Of a stretch of 64,000 bases of DNA, positions 1-9,346 are shown one piece after another. A program made the translations under genes and the position numbers. Position 1 is the stretch's first letter. Every line of letters starts with the position of its first letter. The DNA is from Vibrio cincinnatiensis (lineage in GTDB: Bacteria > Pseudomonadota > Gammaproteobacteria > Enterobacterales > Vibrionaceae). Below the pieces are notes generated by a model. The model worked only from the letters and a program-made list of their open reading frames with translations. It did not search any database and was not told the DNA's origin. The stretch is from assembly GCF_022113815.1 (NCBI RefSeq), contig NZ_SGOM01000007.1:161249-225248 (forward strand). Reading direction: 5' to 3'.

Positions 1-16
1 AAGCCAATATTTGCGC

Positions 17-45
17 TTGTATGAATAGGTTTTATTCACTATAAT
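17..45 (+). promoter_or_regulatory. rpsO promoter
   Basis: A sigma70-type promoter is visible: -35 TTGTAT at 17-22, a 17-bp spacer and a perfect -10 TATAAT at 40-45. Transcription should begin near 52, giving a leader of about 65 nt before rpsO. The leader holds a good Shine-Dalgarno, AGGAGAG at 107-113. In E. coli S15 represses its own mRNA through a leader pseudoknot; I could not confirm such a fold here. Confidence 0.7.
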
Positions 46-117
46 TCGCGCTTCTCGTGTCGGCTGAATCAGAGATTGGCTGACACAACGATTAACTTAA
101 CTCTTTAGGAGAGAATT

Positions 118-387
118 ATGTCTCTGAATGCAGAAACTAAAGCAGCAATCGTTGCTGAATATGCACGTAGCGAAGGCGATACTGGTTCACCAGAAGTACA
201 AGTAGCACTACTGACTGCTTCTATCAACCATTTACAAGATCACTTTAAAGAACACAAAGGCGATCACCATAGCCGCCGTGGTCTGCTACGCATGGTTTCA
301 AGCCGTCGTAAACTTCTAGATTACCTAAAAGGTAAAGATCTAGGACGCTACCAAGACCTAATCAAACGTCTAGGCCTACGTCGCTAA
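118..387 (+). CDS. rpsO: 30S ribosomal protein S15
   Basis: This encodes an 89-residue protein, the same length as E. coli S15. S15 is a primary 16S rRNA-binding protein of the 30S platform that nucleates binding of S6, S18, S11 and S21 and contributes to an intersubunit bridge. The conserved central part with the histidine-rich [16 protein letters not shown] stretch and the C-terminal basic helix ending in RLGLRR are recognisable. The start is fixed by AGGAGAG five bases upstream. It has its own promoter and is followed by a strong terminator and then pnp, the usual gammaproteobacterial order, so some read-through into pnp is likely. Identification is secure. Confidence 0.97.
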   Translation: MSLNAETKAAIVAEYARSEGDTGSPEVQVALLTASINHLQDHFKEHKGDHHSRRGLLRMVSSRRKLLDYLKGKDLGRYQDLIKRLGLRR

Positions 388-414
388 TCAGTGGCTGCAT
401 AGTACAGTTTGTTT

Positions 415-440
415 AAAAAAGGGGCATTAGCCCCTTTTTT
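415..440 (+). terminator. rpsO intrinsic terminator
   Basis: The hairpin GGGGC-ATTA-GCCCC is flanked by an A-run (415-420) and a T-run (435-440), so the stem extends to 11 bp with a U-tract. It lies 28 bp after the rpsO stop and would end most rpsO transcripts. Confidence 0.85.
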
Positions 441-669
441 GTTATCTAAATTTGGCATATCCCCACTCAAGTAGTTTATACTACACGCCGTCCAACATTC
501 AGTGTTGGCTTTGTTATCTCTCACTGCATTACAGTCACCCCAGTCGGCCAGCAGGTCGCGGCTATTAAAAAGTGATTTGGGTTATAGAATCTCTTTTTAC
601 TAGTCGCGATTGGTAATGCTTTGAGTGTGGATTAATTTATCTAGGTTCCCCCTAGAAAAGGAAAACTCA
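441..669 (+). promoter_or_regulatory. pnp leader with hairpins
   Basis: This 229-bp non-coding gap precedes pnp. It holds a hairpin with stem CCAACA (492-497)/TGTTGG (503-508) and a second, CTAGG (641-645)/CCTAG (651-655), whose 3' foot abuts the Shine-Dalgarno AAAAGGA at 656-662. In E. coli, pnp is autoregulated through RNase III cleavage of a leader stem followed by PNPase action. The position of these hairpins suggests comparable control here, but that is inference. I found no clear -10/-35 pair for a separate pnp promoter. Confidence 0.45.
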
Positions 670-2808
670 ATGTTCGAAAAACCAGTAGTAAAAACATTCC
701 AATATGGAAATCATACCGTTACTTTAGAAACTGGCGTAATGGCACGCCAGGCCACCGCCGCTGTGATGGCGACAATGGATGACACCGCGGTGTTTGTTTC
801 CGTTGTAGGTAAAAAAGAAGCGGTACAAGGTCAAGACTTTTTCCCACTAACCGTGAACTACCAAGAGCGGACTTACGCAGCAGGTAAAATCCCTGGAGGG
901 TTCTTTAAGCGTGAAGGCCGCCCTTCTGAAAGCGAAACTTTAATTGCTCGTCTGATTGACCGCCCAATTCGCCCGCTATTCCCAGATGCTTTTACTAATG
1001 AAGTTCAAGTGATTGCCACGGTTGTTTCTGTTAACCCGAATGTTCAGCCTGATATCATTACGATGATTGGTACTTCGGCCGCTTTGGCTATTTCTGGTAT
1101 TCCATTTAATGGCCCTATCGGTTCTGCTCGTGTGGGTCATATCGATGGTCAATTGGTGTTAAACCCAAGTCCAAAAGAACTAGATAAATCTCGTCTTGAT
1201 CTTGTTGTTGCTGGTACTGAAGGTGCGGTTCTGATGGTGGAATCAGAAGCGGATATTCTGACTGAAGAAGAAATGCTTGCTGCCGTTGTTTATGGTCATG
1301 ATCAACAACAAGTGGTGATTAATGCCATTAATGAGTTTGCAGCTGAAGTAGCAACGCCAGCGTGGGAATGGCAAGCTCCGGAAGAAAATACCGCACTGAA
1401 AGAAAAAATTGCGCTATTGGCTGAGGCTCGTTTCACTGAGGCTTACCAAATTACTGAAAAAATGGCGCGTTATGAGCAAGTGGGTCAGATCAAGTCTGAT
1501 GTGATTGATACGTTATTAGCAGAAGATGACACGCTTGATGTTATGGACATCAAGAAGATGCTGAGCTCTCTTGAGAAAAAAGTGGTACGTGGCCGTATTA
1601 TTGCCGGTGAAAAACGTATCGATGGCCGTGAAAAAGACATGATTCGTGCACTGGATGTGCGTACTGGGGTTTTACCTCGTACCCACGGTAGCGCACTCTT
1701 TACTCGTGGTGAAACACAGGCATTGGTTACTGCAACGCTAGGTACTCAGCGTGATGCTCAAATCATTGATGAACTCACCGGTGAGAAGAAAGATCATTTC
1801 TTATTGCATTATAACTTCCCTCCATACTGTGTCGGTGAAACTGGATTTGTTGGTTCTCCGAAGCGTCGTGAAATTGGCCATGGTCGTTTAGCGAAGCGTG
1901 GCATTGCGGCGGTAATGCCATCGGTTGATGAATTCCCATACACAGTGCGTGTTGTATCTGAAATTACAGAGTCAAACGGTTCTTCTTCCATGGCTTCGGT
2001 TTGTGGTTCATCACTTGCGCTGATGGATGCGGGTGTGCCAATTAAAGCCTCTGTTGCAGGTATTGCCATGGGCTTAGTGAAAGAAGAGCAAGATTTTGTC
2101 GTACTTTCTGACATTCTAGGTGATGAAGATCACCTGGGTGATATGGACTTTAAAGTTGCAGGTACCTCTAATGGTGTGACTGCACTGCAAATGGATATCA
2201 AGATTGAAGGTATCACCAAAGAGATCATGCAAATTGCGCTTAACCAAGCGAAAGGGGCTCGTTTGCATATTCTTTCTGTGATGGATCAAGCGATTGCTGG
2301 TGCTCGTGATGATATCTCTGAATTTGCACCTCGTATTCACACGATGAAGATCAGCGCTGAAAAGATCAAAGACGTGATCGGTAAAGGCGGTGCGGTTATC
2401 CGCATGCTGACCGAAGAAACGGGTACAACCATTGAAATCGAAGACGACGGTACCATTAAGATTGCAGCAACTGATGGTGATCAAGCGAAAGAAGCCATTC
2501 GCCGTATTGAACAAATTACCGCAGAAGTTGAAGTGGGTAAAATCTACACAGGTAAAGTCGCTCGTCTTGCTGATTTCGGTGCTTTCGTGACGGTACTTCC
2601 AGGTAAAGATGGTTTAGTCCATATTTCACAAATTGCCGATAAGCGCATCGAAAAAGTATCTGATGTTCTTTCTGAAGGCCAAGAAGTACAAGTGAAAGTA
2701 CTGGAAATCGACCGTCAAGGCCGTGTTCGTCTGAGCATGAAAGAAGCGGTAGAGAAACCAGCGGAAGAAGCGGCTCAACAAGAAAATGCAGCACCTACTG
2801 CGGAATAA
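670..2808 (+). CDS. pnp: polyribonucleotide nucleotidyltransferase (PNPase)
   Basis: PNPase degrades RNA 3' to 5' by phosphorolysis and is a degradosome component. The 712-residue product matches the usual length of about 711. Two RNase PH-like domains fill roughly residues 1-550, with the catalytic aspartate region [15 protein letters not shown] in the second. A KH domain follows with its GKGG loop at about 571-574, then an S1 domain from about 621 to 692 and an acidic tail. Translation most likely starts at the ATG at 670 (MFEKPV), preceded by AAAAGGA. An in-frame upstream start at 625 would add 15 residues absent from the family and has no ribosome site. A terminator follows directly. Confidence 0.97.
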   Translation: MFEKPVVKTFQYGNHTVTLETGVMARQATAAVMATMDDTAVFVSVVGKKEAVQGQDFFPLTVNYQERTYAAGKIPGGFFKREGRPSESETLIARLIDRPIRPLFPDAFTNEVQVIATVVSVNPNVQPDIITMIGTSAALAISGIPFNGPIGSARVGHIDGQLVLNPSPKELDKSRLDLVVAGTEGAVLMVESEADILTEEEMLAAVVYGHDQQQVVINAINEFAAEVATPAWEWQAPEENTALKEKIALLAEARFTEAYQITEKMARYEQVGQIKSDVIDTLLAEDDTLDVMDIKKMLSSLEKKVVRGRIIAGEKRIDGREKDMIRALDVRTGVLPRTHGSALFTRGETQALVTATLGTQRDAQIIDELTGEKKDHFLLHYNFPPYCVGETGFVGSPKRREIGHGRLAKRGIAAVMPSVDEFPYTVRVVSEITESNGSSSMASVCGSSLALMDAGVPIKASVAGIAMGLVKEEQDFVVLSDILGDEDHLGDMDFKVAGTSNGVTALQMDIKIEGITKEIMQIALNQAKGARLHILSVMDQAIAGARDDISEFAPRIHTMKISAEKIKDVIGKGGAVIRMLTEETGTTIEIEDDGTIKIAATDGDQAKEAIRRIEQITAEVEVGKIYTGKVARLADFGAFVTVLPGKDGLVHISQIADKRIEKVSDVLSEGQEVQVKVLEIDRQGRVRLSMKEAVEKPAEEAAQQENAAPTAE

Positions 2809-2866
2809 TTGCTGAGTCATTGTTACCAAAGAACAGTTTTCGCTTTTTGGTGATAAAGCATGATAT

Positions 2867-2894
2867 AAAGGGAGCGTGATTCGCTCCCTTTTTT
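2867..2894 (+). terminator. pnp intrinsic terminator
   Basis: A stem of AAAGGGAGCG (2867-2876) pairs with CGCTCCCTTT (2882-2891) around a TGATT loop and continues into a T-run. It separates pnp from nlpI. Confidence 0.85.
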
Positions 2895-2928
2895 AATTAA
2901 CCATGCGAAATAACAGGAGTATGGATTT

Positions 2929-3834
2929 GTGAAATGGTTTCAAACCGCTCTCGTCAGTGCGGCATTCTTGCTACTTGCTGGATGTGTCTCTACTGGATCT
3001 CAACAAGCTCAGTGGGTTTATCCACCGATGGCGATTCCGTTACAGGCCAGTGTACAACAAGAAGTACAAATTGCTCGTTTAACTCAATTATTACAGCGTA
3101 CGGATTTGAGTGATGAGGTTCGGGCAAAAATGTTTTTTGAACGAGGTAATAGCTATGACAGTGTGGGATTACGTGATCTTGCTCGTCTAGACTTTACTCA
3201 ATCACTATCGCTCAATCCCGCTCAACCTGATATTTTTAACTTACTTGGGGTGTACTATACCGAAGCTGGAGAATTTGATGCCGCTTATGAGGCGTTTGAC
3301 TCTACTTTGGAATTGGATCCGAGTAATGAATATGCGGTACGCAATCGTGCTATTGCGCTTTATTATGGAGAGCGTGCCGAACTTGCCTTTGATGAAATTA
3401 GCAAACATTATCAACAAGATCCTGATGATCCATTTCGAGCGCTGTGGTTTTATATTATTCATAGTGAACTCAACCCAGAACAAGCAAAAGAAGAGTTGGT
3501 TGCGCGCTACCAACAGCATGATGAGCAGTGGGGGTGGGTGATGGTTGGATTGATGCTTGATCAAGTATCAGAAGAACAATTGTTTAAAATCTTGCTCAAT
3601 AATACCCGAGATAATACGGTATTGGCTCAGCAGTTGACGGAAACCTATTTTTATCTAGGTAAGCGTTATCAATTGCAGGGAAATTATGCGCATGCGATCT
3701 CACTCTATAAACTTGCGCTCTCTTTTAATGTCTATGAGTATGTCGAGCATCGTTATTCTTTCCTTGAGCTTGGGCGTATTTATCAAAATTTGCGTGAAGC
3801 TCAATTAGCAAAGGCGCAAAACAAAACCTTATAA
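2929..3834 (+). CDS. nlpI: TPR lipoprotein NlpI
   Basis: NlpI is an outer-membrane lipoprotein that acts as an adaptor for the periplasmic protease Prc and for peptidoglycan hydrolases such as MepS. The 301-residue product begins with a lipoprotein signal peptide and lipobox LAGC (lipidated Cys19). TPR-like helical repeats follow, seen in blocks such as LNPAQPDIFNLLGVYYTEAG and the next repeat with LDPSNEYAVRNRA. The start is GTG at 2929 with AGGAG nine bases upstream; the nearer ATG at 2921 is out of frame and stops after three codons. Position after pnp is typical of enteric and Vibrio genomes. Identification is strong from order, lipobox and repeats. Confidence 0.93.
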   Translation: MKWFQTALVSAAFLLLAGCVSTGSQQAQWVYPPMAIPLQASVQQEVQIARLTQLLQRTDLSDEVRAKMFFERGNSYDSVGLRDLARLDFTQSLSLNPAQPDIFNLLGVYYTEAGEFDAAYEAFDSTLELDPSNEYAVRNRAIALYYGERAELAFDEISKHYQQDPDDPFRALWFYIIHSELNPEQAKEELVARYQQHDEQWGWVMVGLMLDQVSEEQLFKILLNNTRDNTVLAQQLTETYFYLGKRYQLQGNYAHAISLYKLALSFNVYEYVEHRYSFLELGRIYQNLREAQLAKAQNKTL

Positions 3835-3878
3835 AAATAAAGGCGGTATCATAGGTTACAGATGCCGCCTTTGTTTTT
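3834..3878. terminator. bidirectional terminator between nlpI and ubiV
   Basis: AAAGGCGGTATC at 3839-3850 pairs with GATGCCGCCTTT at 3861-3872, allowing one wobble. The stem is flanked by A-runs on the left and T-runs on the right, so it can act for nlpI on the plus strand and for ubiV on the minus strand. Confidence 0.8.
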
Positions 3879-4755
3879 AACCATTGACTAAGGCTAACCC
3901 CTCAATTTGATGCCAGTAACCGTTGCATTGATGGTTGCTAAGAGGCTGCGGCTGTTTGCCTCGTTCATTGGCTTTAAAACGCTGAAGATGATCAAAGGTT
4001 TCAACGCCGAGAGGGCTTAAACGAACTACGTCAACCAATCCTTCCATGCTGGGTAAATCATTCACTAAGTTATAACAGTAGCCTGATTGGGTCTGAATAC
4101 CATTCAAATTAAAGACGGATTGCCCTTCTTGGCTCTGTACTTGGATTCCTGTGGGGTAACGAATGCAGCAGGTTTCGCATTCATCTTTGGCTTTGTTTTC
4201 AGCGCGAGCCGTAAAGCAGCGAGCAGAATAAGCCAGAGGTAAATAGCCGTGAGCAAACACTTCTATCGCAAATTTCTCTTTAATATTTAATGCCTCACAC
4301 TGTTCAAATACGTTGATGAGCCATTGGCGAGAAAGCTCAACTGGCATACACCAGCGTATCATTCCTTGTTGGAGAAAAAGCTTGAGGGTTTGTGCATTGT
4401 AACAATTGACGGCAGGCCCAACGACAAAAGGAAGCCTTTGTTCATGCGCCATTTGAATCGCAGAAACATCGTTCGCTTCCAGTGTAAACTCACCATTATC
4501 AATGTACTTTTTCATTACATTAATTTCGCTCGGAGCTTCTAACAAAGCCATGGTTGAAAGCACAACTTCCTTACCTTGTGCGGTAAGCTGTTTTGCTAAG
4601 TCAAACCAATCCGCGGCTTTGAGCTCTCGACGTTTAGAGCAGACGGTTTCCCCTAAATAAATAATGTCAGCTGAGCTTTCACAGGCTTGCTGATAAAATT
4701 CTTCTACCTCGTTTTTGGGCCAAAAGTACAGTAGAGGGCCTAACGCGTATTTCAT
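3877..4755 (-). CDS. ubiV: U32-family ubiquinone biosynthesis protein UbiV
   Basis: UbiV pairs with UbiU to hydroxylate ubiquinone precursors without O2, together with the lipid carrier UbiT. The 292-residue product retains the four 4Fe-4S cysteines at exactly the E. coli positions: Cys39, Cys180, Cys193 and Cys197. The start is ATG at 4755 (MKYALGP), preceded by GGGAGA; a longer in-frame extension upstream to 4782 is less likely because it overlaps the ubiU stop region and lacks a ribosome site. It lies 17 bp after ubiU in a two-gene operon and ends in a bidirectional terminator shared with nlpI. Older annotations call it YhbV, a peptidase; no protease activity is implied. Confidence 0.95.
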   Translation of the reverse strand: MKYALGPLLYFWPKNEVEEFYQQACESSADIIYLGETVCSKRRELKAADWFDLAKQLTAQGKEVVLSTMALLEAPSEINVMKKYIDNGEFTLEANDVSAIQMAHEQRLPFVVGPAVNCYNAQTLKLFLQQGMIRWCMPVELSRQWLINVFEQCEALNIKEKFAIEVFAHGYLPLAYSARCFTARAENKAKDECETCCIRYPTGIQVQSQEGQSVFNLNGIQTQSGYCYNLVNDLPSMEGLVDVVRLSPLGVETFDHLQRFKANERGKQPQPLSNHQCNGYWHQIEGLALVNG

Positions 4756-4772
4756 GGTTTTCTCCCTGTTTA

Positions 4773-5786
4773 TTATTGCCATTTACGATGGTAAGCGCCG
4801 AGAGTGGTTTGAGTACCTTCAGAGACATTAGCGAGGCTGGCATTCCAGGCGGGTTTCACTTGATATTGTTCTGGATTGGCAAGGTAGTTATCGATCGCCG
4901 CTCGCCATGTTCGGGTTACTTGCTCAACATAGGCAGGGCTGCGTTGGCGTCCTTCTATTTTTACTGATGCGACATTGGCAGCAAACAGCTCAGGCAGCAT
5001 CGATAACGTATTTAAGCTCGTTGGTTCTTCCAACGCATGGTAGCGTTTTTGTTCACCCTCAAGTTCCGCGATAAAGCGGCCTTTACATAGTGTGGGGTAA
5101 CCTGCATTTTCACCATACGCATAGCGATCAATCAATACATCATTTAGGCGAGATTCCAACCCTTGTTCTGTCTCTTGCCAACGTACATATTTAGCGGGAG
5201 AGCAAGCACCGACCGTATTGGGCGATTCCCCTGTCATATAGGAAGAGAGGTAGCAGCGACCTTCCGACATAATGCATAAACTACCAAAAGCAAAGACTTC
5301 TAATTCAACGCCTTGTGGAATATTGCGTGAGAGCTGTTTGACTTGATGAATAGACAGAACACGAGGCAAGACAACGCGCTTCACGTTAAAATTTTTCAGA
5401 TAAAATTCAATGGCTTTAACATTGGTTGCTGAAGCTTGTACTGAGAGGTGTAATTCAAGGTTTGGATAGTGCTTTGCGGCATAATCAAGAATAGCAATAT
5501 CGGCAATAATGAGAGCATCTACCCCCAAAGCTGCTGCCTGATCCACCGCTTGTGTCCAACGTTGGAAACCATCAGGGTGAGCAAATGTGTTTAATGCAAC
5601 ATGCAGCTTTTTGTTTCGATCATGCACATAGTCGATCGCTTTTTCTAGTTTCTTACCTGTAAAGTTTAAACCCGCAAAGTGACGGGCATTGGTGTCATCT
5701 TTAAAACCGATGTAAACCGCGTCTGCGCCACAATCGATGGCGGTTTTCAGGGCAGGTAAATTACCTGCGGGGCAGAGTAGTTCCAT
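4773..5786 (-). CDS. ubiU: U32-family ubiquinone biosynthesis protein UbiU
   Basis: UbiU (YhbU) forms a heterodimer with UbiV for oxygen-independent ubiquinone hydroxylation in the cytoplasm. The 337-residue product starts MELLCPAGN, the family signature, and carries four Fe-S ligand cysteines at 171, 178, 195 and 234, the same spacing as E. coli 169/176/193/232. The U32 core motif around [19 protein letters not shown] is intact. It is the first gene of a ubiU-ubiV operon and lies downstream of rocS on the same strand. A weak ribosome site precedes the ATG. A class II FNR-like promoter is visible upstream, which fits anaerobic induction. Confidence 0.95.
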   Translation of the reverse strand: MELLCPAGNLPALKTAIDCGADAVYIGFKDDTNARHFAGLNFTGKKLEKAIDYVHDRNKKLHVALNTFAHPDGFQRWTQAVDQAAALGVDALIIADIAILDYAAKHYPNLELHLSVQASATNVKAIEFYLKNFNVKRVVLPRVLSIHQVKQLSRNIPQGVELEVFAFGSLCIMSEGRCYLSSYMTGESPNTVGACSPAKYVRWQETEQGLESRLNDVLIDRYAYGENAGYPTLCKGRFIAELEGEQKRYHALEEPTSLNTLSMLPELFAANVASVKIEGRQRSPAYVEQVTRTWRAAIDNYLANPEQYQVKPAWNASLANVSEGTQTTLGAYHRKWQ

Positions 5787-5820
5787 TGCTCATTACTGTT
5801 TTTAAAGGAAAAGTTTTTGT

Positions 5821-5862
5821 ATTTTAGAAATTGTCGTGTGTAATCTCCTTGATATAAGGCAG
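5821..5862 (-). promoter_or_regulatory. ubiUV promoter with FNR-like half site
   Basis: On the minus strand the sequence reads CTGCC-TTAT-ATCAA (5862-5849), with one perfect FNR half site, centred at 5855.5. A -10 hexamer TAAAAT starts exactly 29.5 bp downstream (5826-5821), which is class II FNR geometry. The upstream half site matches poorly, so binding by FNR is inferred. The ubiT promoter shows the same arrangement. Confidence 0.4.
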
Positions 5863-5949
5863 GTTTCACTCATTCAATGGCCATTTACCTATAAAGGCTT
5901 ATTGTGCGAAGCCTCGAATTTAGTCTGTCACTTTATCCTTGATTGCTCG

Positions 5950-7998
5950 CTATTCAATACTCAGAGGTGTGCGTCGATGTTGAGCAAAAAGTTCTTCAAC
6001 TTCATGTTTAGGTTGAGGGCGGTAAAAATGAAATCCTTGAATGGTATGGCAGTGAAGATGAGAGAGCAGCGTTGCTTGTTGCTGAGTTTCTACCCCTTCA
6101 GCAACCACGCTGAGGTTGAGTGATTTACCTAATTTTATGATGCTTTCAATCACGGTCACTTGTTTGGGGAGGGTATCAATATCTGTAATAAAGGTGCGAT
6201 CTATCTTTAACTCATCAATGGGAAAACGGGCTAAATAAGCCAATGATGAATAGCCGGTGCCAAAGTCATCAATAGACAGGGAAAAGCCTAGTTTTTTGAT
6301 AGCATTTAACATTTGCAGCGTATGTGTACTGTCACTCATTACCGCACTTTCGGTGAGTTCAAACGTAATGCAGCTTGGGTCAACTCCTGTTTTTTGAAGT
6401 AATTTCTCAAGATGTTGGATTAATTGTGCATTACCAAACTGTTCTGGAGAAATATTAATCGCGACTTTTCCGGGTAAAATATTTTGTTGCTGCCAGCGTT
6501 TGACGGTGACAAAAACTTCCCGTATGACAACCCGTCCTAAATGTTCAATTAATCCGGCTTTTTCAGCCACAGGAATAAATGCACCAGGGCTGATGTAACC
6601 TTCAATTGGGTGTTTCCAGCGAACAAGAGCTTCTGCTCCATTGATACTGAAATCACGCGCATTAACTTTTGGTTGATACCATACTTCAAGGCCGTTTTGT
6701 TGCAGGGCTTTTTGTAGTTCAATTTCTAGCCATAAGCGCATTCGTGCTTCTTTGTTCATCTGATTATTGAAGGTGATCCAGCGATTACGACCGCGATCTT
6801 TTGCTTCATACATGGCCGTATCTGCATTTTGCAACAAGACTCTTGCGTTATTGCCATCTCCTGGAAATTGCACACAACCGATGGAGCAAGCCAGACGTTT
6901 ACTAAAATGGTGAAGATCAAAAGGCTGATTAATGAGTGTGATAATGCGATCGGCTAACTTTTCTCCAATTTGGGCGTGTTCTGGCTCTGGAATGATTAGG
7001 CCAAATTCATCACCGCCTAAATGGCCTAATACGGCTTGAGGGGGCAGTAAGCGTTTCAGGCGTGTTGAGACTTCTTTAATCACCTTATCTCCAATGTGGT
7101 GTCCTAATGAATCATTGATATTTTTAAAGTTATCAATATCTAGATAGAGCATCACCAGTGGAATTTGGTTATCAATAAAATGGTCGAGACGTTGGGTGAA
7201 TCCTAAACGGTTATTAACTCCGGTCAGTTGGTCAATATGAGTATGGTTGTGGGTGTTCGCCGAGTGACTGCTCAATGTTTGCGTAGCATCTTGTAGCAGT
7301 ACAATGTGTGCTGGTAGGCGAAACAGCGTCGTTGGGGTGGCACTGAGTTGAATTCGGCGGGCTATGCCACAACGTGGACCCGTTAAACAAAACAGGGAGT
7401 CTTGGATTAACCTATCGGTAACAGGGAATTCAAAGGGTTGCTGAGTCAGTTCATCGATAAAGAGCTGAGAAAGTGATTCACCGAGTAAGTTTTGGTTTCC
7501 GCTATACCCTAATAACTGGGCTGCTGATGAATTAGCCGACAATATGTAGTCATCTTCAACCAGCAGTACCCCGTGTGGGAGCAATTGGCTAAGGGCGCAA
7601 AATTTTTGTTCTGCTTCTTCTAACGCAGATTGCAGTGTATGTTTTTCAGATTCATCAACGGCTTGAAAAATAATGTAGTCGGGGTGCTTTTCATGAAAAA
7701 TGGGTGAAAGTGAAATATGCAGTTGAGTGGCCAGCCCAAGCCAGTTAACTTCGAGCTCGGCTTCTACGATTTCCCCCTGAAAAGCGCGTTCATAATAAGG
7801 TTTAAGCTGCTGGTACAGTTCTTCACTAAAAATGTGTTTGTCATCCATTCCTACCATTTCAAAGGTAGTCAGACCACTGAGTTCAGCATAGCGTTCATTC
7901 ACTAATACATATCGATATTGGCGATCAAAAATAGCGATCCAAACAGGGCTATGTGCCGTTATTTTACTAAACCAATAGGGTAAATGTTGAGTGGGCAT
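5950..7998 (-). CDS. rocS: PAS-GGDEF-EAL c-di-GMP enzyme, RocS-like
   Basis: This 682-residue soluble protein has two PAS-like sensor regions (about 10-115 and 130-245), a GGDEF domain (about 254-410, motif GGDEF at 328-332) and an EAL domain (about 425-675, EAL at 456-458). The EAL metal and catalytic residues are present, including the DDFGTGYSS loop at 577 and Glu634 in the AEGVE motif, so phosphodiesterase activity is likely. No RxxD inhibitory site precedes GGDEF. V. cholerae RocS (VC0653) occupies the same position between ubiU and ubiT and influences rugosity, biofilm and motility, which supports the name. There are no transmembrane segments. The ribosome site is weak. It is divergent from ubiT and upstream of ubiUV. 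Confidence 0.85.
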   Translation of the reverse strand: MPTQHLPYWFSKITAHSPVWIAIFDRQYRYVLVNERYAELSGLTTFEMVGMDDKHIFSEELYQQLKPYYERAFQGEIVEAELEVNWLGLATQLHISLSPIFHEKHPDYIIFQAVDESEKHTLQSALEEAEQKFCALSQLLPHGVLLVEDDYILSANSSAAQLLGYSGNQNLLGESLSQLFIDELTQQPFEFPVTDRLIQDSLFCLTGPRCGIARRIQLSATPTTLFRLPAHIVLLQDATQTLSSHSANTHNHTHIDQLTGVNNRLGFTQRLDHFIDNQIPLVMLYLDIDNFKNINDSLGHHIGDKVIKEVSTRLKRLLPPQAVLGHLGGDEFGLIIPEPEHAQIGEKLADRIITLINQPFDLHHFSKRLACSIGCVQFPGDGNNARVLLQNADTAMYEAKDRGRNRWITFNNQMNKEARMRLWLEIELQKALQQNGLEVWYQPKVNARDFSINGAEALVRWKHPIEGYISPGAFIPVAEKAGLIEHLGRVVIREVFVTVKRWQQQNILPGKVAINISPEQFGNAQLIQHLEKLLQKTGVDPSCITFELTESAVMSDSTHTLQMLNAIKKLGFSLSIDDFGTGYSSLAYLARFPIDELKIDRTFITDIDTLPKQVTVIESIIKLGKSLNLSVVAEGVETQQQATLLSHLHCHTIQGFHFYRPQPKHEVEELFAQHRRTPLSIE

Positions 7999-8181
7999 TA
8001 AGAGGCGACCAACCCTATAAAATCTATATTATTCACAACGTGATTAACTCGTCTAATTTTTATCAACTATAACTTTGATTCAAGAGGTTGGAAAGTGTCA
8101 TAAAAAACCTCTGGTTAATAATGCTTCGCCAAGCTTAATCGCGATAGGTGTCATGGTAGACATCTAGAAAATTCCCTTTCT

Positions 8182-8223
8182 TTGATGCATAACAGGTACG
8201 CGACGCGGCCGATCTATTATGAT
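8182..8223 (+). promoter_or_regulatory. ubiT promoter with FNR-like site
   Basis: TTGAT-GCAT-AACAG at 8182-8195 matches the FNR consensus with one perfect half and a 3/5 partner. A -10 TATGAT at 8218-8223 starts 29.5 bp from its centre, as in class II FNR promoters. Transcription would start near 8230, giving a leader of about 30 nt before the GTG start of ubiT. The rest of the 260-bp rocS-ubiT gap shows no other recognisable element. Confidence 0.45.
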
Positions 8224-8258
8224 AACGCGCTATGATTCTAAGGTAACGGATAACACGC

Positions 8259-8786
8259 GTGATAAACAAGATTCGAACTCAACTCGTTCAAAATGCAGCA
8301 TCAATTTTGCGATCTCCAATCCATTTATTGCCGAAGTCTGTACAAAAAAAAGTCTTACTTGATGGGCTAAAAATGGTATTCCATGAAGCTCTGGTTGACG
8401 GTGACTTTGAGTTTTTGAACGATAAATGGCTAAAAGTGGAAATCCGCGATCTCGATTTACATTGGTACATCAGTTATCAGCAAGATCGTTTGTTGGTTGC
8501 CGATGTACCGCAACAAGAAGATGTTAGCTTCAGTGGCAACCTTAATGATTTAATCTTAATTGCTGGACGTAAAGAAGATCCCGATACACTATTTTTCCAA
8601 CGCCGTTTATCCATTGAAGGTGACACGGAGTTAGGGTTAGAAGTCAAAAATTTGATGGATAGTGTGGATTTACAACAATTACCTCAAGCTTTACAAATTT
8701 TACTTCAACAATTGGCTGATTTTGTGCATAAAGGCATGCAAATGCCGAACACACATAATGAGGTCGAAAATGCTTATTCGAACTGA
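8259..8786 (+). CDS. ubiT: SCP2-domain ubiquinone biosynthesis accessory protein UbiT
   Basis: UbiT (YhbT) is a lipid-binding protein required with UbiU and UbiV for anaerobic ubiquinone synthesis. The 175-residue product has a single SCP2-like sterol-carrier fold, about residues 40-145, recognisable by the run of beta strands around LKVEIRDLDLHWYISYQ and the FSGNLNDLILIAGRKEDPDT turn. The start is GTG at 8259 with a modest AACGGA ribosome site. Its 3' end overlaps the next gene by 17 bp, indicating translational coupling. Here it is split from ubiUV by rocS, so the three ubi genes form two divergent units. Confidence 0.92.
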   Translation: MINKIRTQLVQNAASILRSPIHLLPKSVQKKVLLDGLKMVFHEALVDGDFEFLNDKWLKVEIRDLDLHWYISYQQDRLLVADVPQQEDVSFSGNLNDLILIAGRKEDPDTLFFQRRLSIEGDTELGLEVKNLMDSVDLQQLPQALQILLQQLADFVHKGMQMPNTHNEVENAYSN

Positions 8787-9276
8787 GGCTCCTGCGGATA
8801 TTTTGGCCGTTGATCGTTTACTAAAATCGGTATTTGATACTGAGCAAGAAGCGCATTTAGTGATGGCGTTACGAGAGAATGGCCGCCGAACACTGTCGCT
8901 GGTGGCTTGTAATGATGACGGTGATGTGGTCGGTTACGCTTTATTTAGTCCAGTAACTTTAGAGGGAGATGATCTTAATTGGCAAGGTTTAGCCCCTTTA
9001 GCGGTTGAAGCTAAATATCGGAGTCAAGGTATTGGGGCTCAATTGGTCAATGAGGGATTAACCTCTCTGGGAGAGCTGGGGTATCCTGCTTGCGTGGTTC
9101 TGGGGGATCCTGACTACTATCAACGCTTCGGTTTTAGCGTGGCCAAACAACATGGATTTCACTGCCCATGGCCTGAAGCCGAGTTCGCGTTTCAGGTCGT
9201 CGCACTATGGGATGACGCATTTAAGGATCGCCAAGGGCTTATCGAGTATTGCGATGAGTTTTCTCAAATCATGTAA
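8770..9276 (+). CDS. yhbS: GNAT family N-acetyltransferase YhbS
   Basis: This is a 168-residue GNAT acetyltransferase. The acetyl-CoA binding motif A is visible as the RSQGIGAQLV stretch (about residues 82-91), and the YYQRFGF element near residue 120 is the usual GNAT motif B region. The start ATG at 8770 has GAGGT five bases upstream and lies inside the end of ubiT, so the two are coupled; in E. coli yhbS also follows yhbT. An in-frame start further upstream lies deep within ubiT and is not supported. The substrate is unknown to me, and a link to quinone synthesis is not established. Confidence 0.85.
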   Translation: MLIRTEAPADILAVDRLLKSVFDTEQEAHLVMALRENGRRTLSLVACNDDGDVVGYALFSPVTLEGDDLNWQGLAPLAVEAKYRSQGIGAQLVNEGLTSLGELGYPACVVLGDPDYYQRFGFSVAKQHGFHCPWPEAEFAFQVVALWDDAFKDRQGLIEYCDEFSQIM

Positions 9277-9346
9277 GCACAAGTTTCTTGAGCTGACTTG
9301 ATAATATTTGTTAGCATGCGCCCACACTTGAGTGAAGTAGAGCATC

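Noticed and set aside
2116..2514. 132-codon frame opposite pnp
   Set aside because: It is antisense to a conserved gene with no support of its own. Similar frames opposite prfC, srmB, clpB and hlyU were dropped for the same reason.
2921..2932. ATG-GAT-TTG-TGA minigene overlapping the nlpI GTG start
   Set aside because: The Shine-Dalgarno AGGAG is one base from the ATG, too close, and nine bases from the GTG; probably chance.
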